Part shown: positions 38,101 through 49,100 of the stretch, in pieces | Layout of the letters: each line of letters opens with the position of its first letter | How positions within the stretch are numbered: the stretch's first letter is position 1 | Assembly: GCF_026914265.1 (NCBI RefSeq) | Contig: NC_069133.1 | Span: 49,598,182-49,662,181, forward strand | From: Mya arenaria | Taxonomy: Eukaryota > Mollusca > Bivalvia > Myida > Myidae | Length of the DNA: 64,000 bases | Direction: 5' to 3' | The notes under the pieces: generated by a model | The model's database searches: none | What the model saw: the letters and a program-made list of their open reading frames with translations, nothing else | What the model was told of the DNA's origin: nothing | Position numbers and translations under genes: made by a program

Positions 38101-38437
38101 CTGTCGGGGCTTATCACCGGTCTGAACTGTTATTCTTAATGTGCTCCTGAAAATGGAATGACACATATTAATAATAAGGTTTTTTTCTCCAGTCAAAAAA
38201 AAAAGATAGTATACCAATAAAGTGTTAAAGAAATACAAATTAATCGTTTGCTTATTATTATTTTTAAATCAACCGTTAAGCATTTAGGCGTTTGCTTGTT
38301 TTTTTTTTATTTTCATTTGTGTGTGGGGAAAGGGTTGGAGTGGTTGGTGACAGTACTTACGAGTATATAATGGTACGTAGAACGTAATTGAATACCAACG
38401 CGAGGAATACACCTGCAAAAATGGTTTTCAGAAACAT
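35198..38437 (-). CDS. LOX-C: PLAT-domain lipoxygenase, sister of LOX-B
   Basis: Same enzyme class as LOX-B. Exons: 38,484-38,361 (124 nt; Met at 38,437), 38,146-37,969, 37,755-37,536, 36,887-36,632 and 36,548-35,198. All junctions are GT/AG and in phase. From the exon-2 Met the protein is 693 aa: a hydrophobic leader (MFLKTIFAGVFLALVFNYVL and on), PLAT from residue 27, and the catalytic domain from about 244. Iron ligands are H382, H387, H569, N573 and terminal I693. The Coffa-Brash site is G425. The only length change against LOX-B in the last exon is one extra Thr (TDKTTRRY). There are no stops or frameshifts. The region that would hold exon 1 is deleted, although its GTATGT donor survives at about 38,779, so either the internal Met is used or a distant first exon exists. 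The catalytic exon is closely similar to LOX-B, which suggests recent duplication or gene conversion. Confidence 0.88.
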
Positions 38438-38484
38438 TCTTCCATCTATTGTCGCCGGTAACTGTTCCTTTAAACGTGTGGTCC
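38361..38484 (-). other. LOX-C exon 2: frame-shifted duplicate of PLAT exon
   Basis: It has the same 124-nt length, TTCTCAG acceptor and in-phase GTAAGT donor as LOX-B exon 2. It starts GGACCACACGTTTAAAGGAA, again echoing the PLAT exon start. In the shifted frame it reads TTRLKEQLPATIDGR and then the hydrophobic leader. Differences from LOX-B keep this frame open. Confidence 0.6.
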
Positions 38485-40140
38485 CTGAGAATGGCATGAA
38501 CTATAAAAGTTAAAAACTGTATTCCAATCAATGAATGAAAAAAGTTTACAGAATATGACTTGTTATGATGTGATAAAATTTATTATAATAAGTTTTCAAT
38601 ATATCTATTTCGTTTATTTTCAAGGGGGGGGGGAGCTGGTAGGTGGATTGGTGGAAGACATAATTACCATTCAATTAGGATAATTTTTATAATATTAATG
38701 TGAAAATTAAATTTTATATCAAAATAACAAAACAAATTTGGTACCAGTAAGCCGAATGCAAATTCCAAATTATACATACAATTTCAATCAATATAGGTAA
38801 TACAATGGAAACTACATGGACAAATTAAGTGGTCAACCTTTCACAAACAAACCGTGTTTAGGGACACAAAATAAGTGCCTAAACGAAACTGAAAGAATAG
38901 ACAAACGTACGCAGACAACAACCAGATCAAACATCCATCGAAATAGTTTTAACATTTATAATGGAAGAAATGCCTTGGCACGGTCAGTGACACACGTGTT
39001 CACTTGAGCACGAGTTCACTGGGGTTTTAAATTACTCATTTCAAATTTTGGATATGGTTTGTGCTTTTAAAGGATCTGCGTTGGAGAATGTTACGATAAT
39101 TAGCAACTCAGTAATGAATGATATGAATAATGAAGAACATTTGGCTGATTGTTAAGAATTTTGTAAAGATTAACAACGTGATAAACAACGAACGTTTTAA
39201 GGTGAAATATGTTATGATGCATGATATTTTAGATAAAACAAATACGGTTGCTACAGTTGCATCAACTCTTTTAAGACTACACATTTCCAGAGAATTGAGA
39301 GTTTCGAAGATGACGTTAACAACGTTTTAAATTTTACAAAGTTCTAAATAATCGGCATATTGTGCATCGATTCCAATCAACGTATTTCAGATCGACCTCT
39401 CGTATATGGACACTTGATGTTACCATTTCTTGCTATGAAAACTAAAACACTCGGGACGAAATACAGGCCCTAGTATGATATCATTATAACAGTATCGAGG
39501 TAACCTCACTATTCTTGTTATGTTATTAATTATACACTTTTTTGACTTGAGACTTTATATCTTTGAAACGTTTTTGCATTAGATACTCTGAATTGTTTTC
39601 CTTCGTCTGCAGATAGAGCTGGGATCCCTAATGATAGAAGTACTCAGGGTTAACCTATTGGGTTGATTTATAAGTATTTGTTTTAGTATTAGGTTTCGTC
39701 TAGTTAATGTATACTTTGACAAGATTTACCATTTACGTGTTTACTTTATTCGGGATTGATGAGATAAGAGTGAGGTTGTGCACACAAACTGGTTAAGACC
39801 CCCAGTATATGAACATTTTACTAACCGTTCCGAGGTGGTACCTAACAATCCTTGATAAACACACCAGTTTTTTTATATATGTAGTATAAATGTACTGTGT
39901 TGTTTGTGGAGTTTTGTGCTGTTGTCCCATGTTTCTGCTTTGTGACTGTTTGTTTTTGTGTTCTATGCCCTTGGCGTTTACCCTGTGCCACAAAACGGGG
40001 TTTATGTTACAAAGCTTGATTCTGTATATAAATATTTAAATGAAAATCGTTTTAAAATTACTTTCGACTTACTATGATTCGGCTTTATCAAGTTGTTTAG
40101 TTACATGAAATAATTATGATACTTACTGCGGTATATACGC
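38438..40140. other. Noncoding 5' flank of LOX-C with copy-specific insertion
   Basis: The interval 38,810-39,545 matches copy 1. About 39,600-40,020 is not in copy 1. It contains ggttaagacccccagtatat, a stretch on to tatgcccttggcgtttaccc and acggggtttatgttac, which has the look of a retroelement 3' end that I recognise only by style. No coding region is seen. Confidence 0.45.
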
Positions 40141-41744
40141 TGACGTAAAATATGTTATTCAGAGATTTAGTTATGAAAGAAATATTGAAACTCATCAATT
40201 CATTGAAGCAGTTTAAAAGTACGTTTTTGAGGATTGATAAAACATTGCTATGATTTTTTTTTTCAAGATTTACATGTTTTGGTGTAAAAACACATACATG
40301 TAACAGTTTTTGTTTTACTTTTATATCTTTTATATTACATTGTATGTATATACTTTGGATACTGTAATAGAAATCCAACCACGTAATTAATAAACTATTT
40401 ACCAAACCAATTAGATGAACTTCTATAGCACAATCAGTTTATCGATTGCGCCTCTTGGATCATATATAAAGTGAGTTATACAGCATATAAACAAATGTCC
40501 TTACTTGTGGCCTTAATTTTCGACATTTGCATATAAATTTTTGCTTAGTTTTCCTTGGTGAGGTAAATGAAATTAAGACGACATTGCTATCATTTTTGCA
40601 TACAGTTCTTGTTATCGGATACTTATATGACGTGTTGAAGATGCAATATGTAATCTGTAAATTATGTGAGCGTAACCAAATTAAAGAAGTGAGAGCGCTG
40701 AAGCCGAGGATGCCGTTTTAAAAACAATTTTTCTTAATTGTTTTCCTATTGTTTTCATTTTGACATGTAACAATGTGATTGCGGAAAAAGAACTTTTACA
40801 CCAGTTTTAATGACTCTTTATTGCAATATTGAACAACAACCTAAAACAAAACGTAGTTTATAAGCAGATCTTGGGGGTAAATGAGAAGGGGTACCAAACA
40901 ACATTTAAGGTTTTGATAAGTGTTTGCCTTAACACAACGAATTCTTGTTTCTGCTGTTTATCGTGCTTACACCTGAATTCAGTCAAAAACCGCTATGTTG
41001 AAGTCGATTTGACTTCTCGAAAAAACTGTGAGATAACGAACATTCGATATAACTGATATAAAAATACATATGTTTTATTTTACAGATTTTTTTTTTCGGA
41101 AAAGTTATAACATAACCCGAACATCGAGATAACATAGTTCGACATAGCCAGTTTCGACTGTATATGGAAGAAATTGTTCTATTTTGCTTTTTCGTTTGGT
41201 CAAAACAATGGAACTGTATGTTTTTTTTTCTTCTTTTTTTAAAGTTAATTAAAATACATAAAATTATGAGTACAAGATATTGTTCTATTAATTTCATAAA
41301 ATGGTGTTTAAACGTTTACCTTCAGTCTCTGTGAAAGCACCGACTCCTTTCCACACAGATAGAGAAATTAGGAATATCACTTGATAGGTTGGTCATATAC
41401 CTTTTTACCGTATCACGCATTTCATATAACGATTGCTAGCTTATTTCAGTGTAATCGGTATTGAGCCGTGATGCGAGTTTGTCCTTGTGGACATCAATTT
41501 ACTAGTTGTGAGTTTAACTATAATATATAAATGATAAAGAGAAACTGAGCAACATTAAGAAATGAGCGTAGCGTGTGGATAAATTACAATGCATTTCCAA
41601 AATGTGCATGTTTCTTATTGTACGATAGGTGACACTTTAATACACTCACTATCTGTTAATCATACATAACTCAAGTTTCGCGCTCCTTGTGTATATTTTT
41701 AGTAACTCGCGGAGTGGGTGCAGTAGATAATAATAATATTTACA
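40141..41744. other. Noncoding, with old pogo-like MITE at 40,978-41,164
   Basis: Matches 22,480-24,110 of copy 1. The MITE ends are attcagtcaaaaaccgctatg and ccagtttcgactgtata, the counterpart of 23,327-23,490. No gene is seen. Confidence 0.55.
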
Positions 41745-42040
41745 CCTCAACTTCCATTCCTTAAATGAACTGCCTTTCGGCAATTGCGTTCATCAATCGA
41801 CGTCATTTGAAAAAAAATGCTTCCGGATACAGTCGGGTCGTTCTATTTACAGAATGGGTAGGAAAGGGTTACTGAAAGTTTTTTTTAAATGAAATGATGT
41901 ATTTTTTCAACAATTATTAAATGAAATAATGAACTATTAGTAATATAAATAATGAAATGCGGGTTTGATCTCATTATCGGGGATATGAACGCAATTGGGC
42001 TGGTCAAAGTACGCGTGGAGTCCTTCGGACTCCACACACT
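41745..42040 (-). mobile_element. Foldback/MITE-like element, copy 3, inverted and shortened
   Basis: It reads acacctcaacttccattcct at the left and tcattatcggggatatgaac near the right, the reverse complement of the element at 24,445-24,990, with the middle deleted. The right end holds a perfect hairpin: 42,015-42,023 (gtggagtcc) pairs with 42,027-42,035 (ggactccac), loop ttc. It sits at the same point of the duplicon as copy 2 but in opposite orientation. Confidence 0.7.
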
Positions 42041-44400
42041 TGCGTCGTGCTTCCGCTTTTTTGCATAGTTACTAAATTATTTCGATAGCATAGTTTGGTA
42101 AATGTTAAACAAAATAAATCTAATATAAATCAAATAATAATCAAAATTTGATATAATCAATAACTAGTTACTTCAGACATTTCACCAGTACATCATTGTT
42201 AATCAACAATAACTTCATCGGCATTTGAGTCGTGTTAATTTCATTTTAATGTACAAAACAACACCAATTGACCCAATAATACGAATAGTTCATCTGTAAA
42301 ACTAATTCAAAGAATTTTGAATATCAGTGGGAAATTAAACTGCACATATTTACTTTTTTTGTCATGTAAATGTAGTGTTTCGAACATGTGCACCATGTCA
42401 TTTATGTCTTAAATTCTGTTATAGGATGTGTTTCGCATGGCGCGGAATGAACGGTTCATATTAAGAAGGAATTAAGGAAAACGATTAAGTAACTATTTAA
42501 TAAGATATACGTTTCCACTTACTTTGTCTGATCAGTTTTTCATGGCGTGCTAGGTCTCATACCAAGAAAGGAATGAGTAAAACCGTAACGAGATATATTT
42601 AAGAGGATATGGACTTGCCTGCACGGTTCATATTTCTGAAGTTAATGTTAAACATTATATTGGCAAAAACTGCACACAACCACATTCATTTGATTGTTAT
42701 CTGGACATTCATTTACTAACTTCTCACACATTGAACTTAACTATGTCCTCTAAAGAACCACGCTTAAATAAAGATTTACAAATACGACTCTACAATTTGG
42801 TTCCCGAAATCATCCTTTCGACGCATACCCTCAGCTCCATCGCTGCCTTGGGTTAATTTGAGTGTACGTCTTCAGATGTTATAGGTGTGCTTCATAGGGA
42901 TAAACTTCACATGGCTGAGTTTGTTTCCTTTTACATTTTATCTCATATTGTCAATAAAGCAAGCTTTCAATGAGTAGGTTTAATGTATTCAAAATAATAA
43001 GGAACATATCGCTAAATTCCCTGCATGTGGCATGATAAAATGCTGCAGCTCGGAAAAGATAGAAATTAGTTTAATTAACGTTTTTAAGTGTTCTTGGTTA
43101 CTTACATCTCCTACCTTCCTTCCGGAGCAATGGAGTATTACAAAAAATACTATTGGTGTGGTTTACGTCTATAAATGCACCTGCACCTGTTATAGTATGC
43201 AAGTAGTACCTTTTTTCATTTATTTAGGTATTCATCTTTCAGCCATTAGTTATACTCTGCCATATCACATATTTATGTTTTTTTTCTGTTTTGTTTCTCA
43301 CTGTTCCCCTTGTGTTTGTCCATATCTTCATCGGATTTAATAAAGTATTGCGTTGCATAGAAACGAGTTGATATACGAAGAGGATAATTCGGAACATTCT
43401 ATTCATATATAATTGTCCATGTTTTACGTGAGCTTTATTACTGTGCATGGTGTTTTGATTGAATCATTTTAGATAAAAATATGCTCAACAGCATACAAAA
43501 TACAATGAAAATGAACTATGTCTAGTTTTTAATTGAGATAATTTAAAAAAAAGATAGCAAACATTAAATCGAAATCGAGTTTAAATAATTGCGCCAATAT
43601 CGCAACCCATATTGTGCACATTATGCACACATCCAGCTTTCCGACCGTCTCCCAATTTGAAATAATATACATAATAGCTTGTGGGTCTGGTAACATGATA
43701 AGCACAGGTCTGATTATGTATATCCTTCGAAAGAATTATATTCACCACCGAATTCATGGAAACGGTGCATATGAAACTTGCTCATATTCATATTTCCAAA
43801 AAATTGAAACGGACCTGATGTCAACAGTCTATAAATTGCTTCATAAAATGCAAGGTTTGCAATACAAACTTGACTAATTCATTGGCACCCGCCCGCACAT
43901 TTATTTATTTTGTCATGAATAGGCAAGTTTTTGTGTATTTGAGAATTCGCCTTTTTTGCTAACAACATGTTATTGAAACAAAATTTGTAATGAACATTCA
44001 TGGGTTTGGATGTTGTTATATTGCATAATACAGAACAAAAGTATATTGAAAAAACAATCATATTGATGTCCTTTATTTTTAAAATTTAAAGAAATATTAC
44101 GGATTTAACAACAACAGCATCCACCACCACCTACACCAACAACAAAAAAGCAACATCATCAACAACAACAACAACAAATTAATGCCTTTTAATTGGTACA
44201 ACCAAAAAAAGACAAGTTTCAAATTACATTGCGAGGGATCCGAATGTTATTTATGAAATATAGTCAGTCATCTCAACAATTTTCAGATCTCAGCATTGGT
44301 AGAATTAATCGATAGGAATAAGTGAACTATTAAATATTGAGGACAGCGGCATATTACATACTCAGTGAAGAAAGGAACTATAAATTGGGAAAAATACCGT
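42041..44400. other. Noncoding, matches duplicon copy 1
   Basis: Parallels 25,025-28,310, including the interrupted AAC tract at about 44,105-44,180. No gene is seen. Confidence 0.55.
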
Positions 44401-45400
44401 TGTCGCAAGATTTCATAGTAAATTCGTAGTTATGAAATCAAAATACTGGTGTTTAAGACAAATCCATAAACAAGCAAAAACAATAACACATACAAATGTG
44501 GAATATGAGTAAGGGAAATTATAGGCGATAATTTCCTTAGTTCAGTAATATAACCTTTTAAAACATATCTCTGTAAAGTTGTTATAACTTTAATACAATG
44601 ATATTGAACTATTATTCCGCCGTAAGTAGGTTTCACTTACAACTACTACCATTTTGTAGTTTAAGTGCTCGTATAGCACTGGCGTGAATTTCCTTATGAA
44701 AGAGGATTATATAACATGCAATGATGATTCATATCATGGGTTAGACAGTTAAGACAGTTTTAACCAGTTTGGAATATAGAGGCGAGTGTTGTCTTAATGG
44801 TAATATATGAGGTATTCATGGTTTAACAATTATTCAATAATGAATGCTCGGCAAAAAAGTCAAGCGACCAGGTATATAATGGTTTATAATTTTGAATGTA
44901 TTAAATAAAGACTTTTTATGTCATACATGATATGAAAGAATAAACCAAGGACAATCGTTTATTTTAAATTATAATGAAGTTTATTGCTGTCAATTATACA
45001 CTTTATCGATTTGATTTGATTAGTATAGGGGTCAGGTAATAAAATCAAAATACAGCTCGTTTCGGCGTATAACCACTTTGTATAAACAACCACTGGAATG
45101 AAATATACACGGTAACAAAATCACGATAATAATGTATAACAATGAATTATCAACAATATCAACAGAATATCACACGACTATAAAGCCTTATATTAAGTTT
45201 ATATTGTTAATTAAGTAGTAAACTTTCTCTATTTAAACGTTAATAATGTGTATATCCCCCGAAATTGTCCCTGCATTCCATCATGCTGGCTCTTGATGAA
45301 TAAACGATTTTGTTTTATTTCCTGTTGTAAAATCGCATCTCATTCCTGCCTAAGAAACCTTCAAAGGTCCTCTAGGGTGCTATGTGAAGTTATACGCAAA
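44401..45400. other. Noncoding DNA
   Basis: AT-rich, outside the duplication. Nothing can be supported. Confidence 0.5.
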
Positions 45401-45590
45401 GAAACGCGGCGTCTCAGAACGCCACAAACGTGGTTAATGCACCTTGCGCCTTGCAATGCGAAGAAACGCGGCGTCTCAGAACGCCCCAAACGTGGTTAAT
45501 GCACCTTGCGCCTTGCAATGCGAAGAAACGCGGCGTCTCAGAACGCCCCAAACGTGGTTAATGCACCTTGCGCCTTGCAATGCGTTCAAC
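45401..45590. repeat. 62-bp GC-rich triplicate with internal hairpin
   Basis: Three nearly identical units start gaaacgcggcgtctcagaac at 45,401, 45,463 and 45,525. Each has a hairpin ggcgt-ctcaga-acgcc. The units are far more GC-rich than the surroundings. The frames of 83 and 60 codons across them are repeat products. Confidence 0.9.
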
Positions 45591-46115
45591 GTTCCATCCC
45601 GCTTCTTCAAATCCGATAGCACGTAACCGATCGTAGTCGGAAAAATGGTTACGATTCATTTCTAACAAAAATGCTGTTTGGAAGTACACAATGAAAACAA
45701 CGTGTGCCTAATTCAAAATGAAATCCTTAATTTTTAAAACGGAACCAAAATATGCGAACAAAACAAGTTAAACAATTTCTCAGTAAATCTAAAAAAACAT
45801 CCATTTTGTGAGTTTTGACTGTAGACCCCTACCCATTTCTAACCGTGTTCTCATAAAGTGAATGACCAATGAATTATCTTTATATACATGCAAATGTTCA
45901 AAACAAAAAGTACTTTCACAAAATAAATACCATTATTGATGAATGTTTCATGTGCCTGAAAACTCATAAGGGAAAACGTTCTCACATGACTATTTTTGAC
46001 GAGTATATTATACTTTTTGGATAAACATAGGAAAAAACTATCCCTTTGCTAGAACGAATCACAAAAGTGCTTATATTAAGTGTTCATGTAATCGCTTCTC
46101 TTAGTAAAATCATTC
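45591..46115. other. Noncoding DNA
   Basis: Nothing recognisable. The next array begins near 46,115. Confidence 0.5.
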
Positions 46116-49100
46116 GTTTTACGGTGGCGTAACGTAGGAAATCGACAGTGCTAAATTTCAAGACCAGTACGGACTTAATATCATTTGTGGTTCCGGAGCA
46201 TCCCCTAAACGAAAAAATTAGTCCCAGCCGTGACAAGTGCAGGGATGCTGAGATATCTTCGACATCGCCCAACCCAGTTTTAGGCATTTTTCGCTGTATT
46301 GTAAAGTATAAAACAGCCTGATTGGCGAATGGAAACGGTGATGTAATAACGTCAGAAATGCGCCGACGGTGGAGTAACGTAGAAAAACGAGAGTGCTAAT
46401 TTTCAAGCCAGTACGGACTTCCTATCATTTGTGGTTCCGGAGATATCGTCAAAATTTGCGCCCCCTTACAAGGTAAGTTGGGACACGTTGAAAAGTACGA
46501 AATATCGCGAATTTGGTCATATTTGACGCTTTGGAAACCGGTGACCAAATATCATCCCGGGCACACCGACAGGTGCATCCTGTTGGGAAGAGCTTCCCCA
46601 TAATGGGCAAATTGGTCCCAGCCATGGCAAATGCAGGAAGTTGAGATATCTTCGACACCGCCCAACCCAGTTTTAGGCATTTTTCGCTGCATTATTGAAT
46701 ATAAAATAGCCTTGTTGGCGAATGGAAACGGTGACGCAATGACGTATGAGACGCGCCGACGGTGGCATAACGTAGAAAATCGAAAGTGCTAAATTTAAAG
46801 ACCAGTACGGACCACCTACCATTTGTAGTTCAGGAGATATCGTCGAGATTTGCGTCCCCTTACAAGTTAGGTTGGGTCACGTTGAAAAGTTCGAAATGTC
46901 GCGAATTTGGTCATACTTTGACGCGTTGAAAACCGGTGACGAAATATCATCCCGGGCACCCTGACAGGTGAATCCTGTAAAGTAGAGCTTCCCCTAAAAG
47001 GAAACACTGGTCCCAGCCGTGGCAAGTGCAGGGATGTTGATATATCTTCGACACCTCCCACCCCAGTTTTAGGCATTTTTCGCTGCATTTAAGAGTATAC
47101 AATAGCCTTGTTGGCGAATTGAAACGGTGACGCAATGACGTCAGAGATGCGACGACGGTGGCGTAACGTAGTAAATCGAGAGTGCTAAATTTCAAGACCA
47201 ATACGGACCTCCTATCAATTGGGGTTTCGGAGATATCGTCGAAATTTGCGTCGCCTTAAAAGGTAGGTTGGGGGACGTTGAAAAGTACGAAATGTCGCGA
47301 ATTTGGTCATAATTTGTCGCGTTGGAAACCGGTGATCAAATATCATCCCGGGACTCCGACAGGTAAATATTGTAGGGTAGACTTTCCCCGAAATGGAAAA
47401 AACTGGTTCCAGCCGTGGCAAGAACAGTGATGTTAAGATATTTTCGACACCGCCCACCCCAGTTTTAGGCATTTTTCGCTGCATTCAAGAGATAAAAATG
47501 GATTTGTTGGCGAATGGAAACATTGACGCAATGGCGTTAGAGATACGCCGACGGTGGCGTAACGTAGGAAATTGACAGTGCTAAATTTCAGGACCAGTAC
47601 GACCCTCCTATCATTTGTAGTTCCGGATATATCGTCGAGATTTGCGTCCCCTTTCAAGGTAGGTTTGGGCACGTTGAAAAGCACGAAATGTCGCAAATTT
47701 TGTCATATTTTGACGCGTTGGAAACCGGTGACCAAATATCATCCCGGGCACCCCGACAGGTGCATCTTGTAGGGTAGAGCTTCCCCTAAATGGAAACACT
47801 GGTCCCAGCCGCAGCAAGGGGAGGGATGCTGAGGTATCTTCGACTCCGTCCAACCCAGTTTAAGGCATTTTTTTGCTGCTTTAGAGTAAAAATAGCCTTG
47901 TTGGCGAATGGAAACGGTGACGCAATGAAGTCAGAGATGCGCCGACGGTGGAGTAACGTAGGACATCGAAATTGCTTAATTTCAAGACCAGTACGGACGT
48001 CCTATCATTTGTGGTTCGGGAGATATCGTCGAGATATTTTGGTCATATTTTGACGCCTTGGAAACCTACGACCAAATATCATCCCGGGCACCACGACAGC
48101 TGCATATTGTAGGGAAGGGTTTTCCCTAAATGGAAAAATTAGTCCAAACTGCGGCAAGTGCAGGGATGCTGAGATATCTTCGACACCGCACACCCCAGTA
48201 TTAGGCATTTTTCGCTACATTTTAGATTTTAAAGTAGCCTTGTATACGAATTCAAAGAGTGACGCAATTATGTCATAGATGCACCGACGGTGGCGTTACG
48301 TAGGAAATTGAGAGTGCTAAATTTCAAGACCATAACCAACCTCCTAGCCCTTTTGGTAACGGAGATTCATCGAGATTTGCATTTCCGTACCGGTCACTTT
48401 GGGGAACGTTGAAAAGTACGAACTGTCGCGAAATTAGGTCATACTTTGACGCGTTGGAAACCGGTGACCAGATATCATCCCGGGCACCACGACAAATGCA
48501 TCTTATAGGGTAGTGCGTCCCTAAATGGAAAAACTGGTCCCAGCTGCGGCAAACGCAAGGATGCCGAGATATCTTCGACACCGCACACCCCAGTATTAGG
48601 CATTTTTCGCTGCATTTTAGAGTGTTTACGCAATTACGTCATAGATGCGCCGACGGTGGCGCTACGTAGGAAATTGAGAGTGCTAAATTTGAAGACCAGA
48701 ACCAACCTCCTAGCCCTTTTGGTACCGGAGATTCATCGAGATTTGCATTCCCGTACCAGGTACGTTGGGGAACGTTGAACAGTACGAACTGTCGCTAATT
48801 TTGTCATACTTTGACGCGTTGGAAACCGGTGCCCAGATATCATCCCGGGCACCCCGTCAGGTGCATCTTAAATGATAGAGCGTCCCCTACATGGAATAAC
48901 TGGTCCCAGCCGCGGCAAAGGCAGGGATGCTGAGATATCTTCGACACCGCACACCCCAGTATTAGACATTTTTGCTGCATTTTAGAGTGTAAAATAGTCT
49001 TGTATACGAATTGAAACGGTGGTGCAATTACGTCATTGATGCGACGACGGTGGCGTTACGTCAGAAATCGATAGTGCTAAATTTCAAGACCAGAACCAAC

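Larger units (their letters stand above)
33670..44400. repeat. Segmental duplication, copy 2 (carries LOX-C)
   Basis: Direct copy of 15,240-28,310 (see landmarks there), about 2.3 kb shorter. It lacks the CA microsatellite, the LOX-B-specific MITE, about 650 bp at 42,765 and LOX exon 1. It has its own insertion at about 39,600-40,020. Confidence 0.9.
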
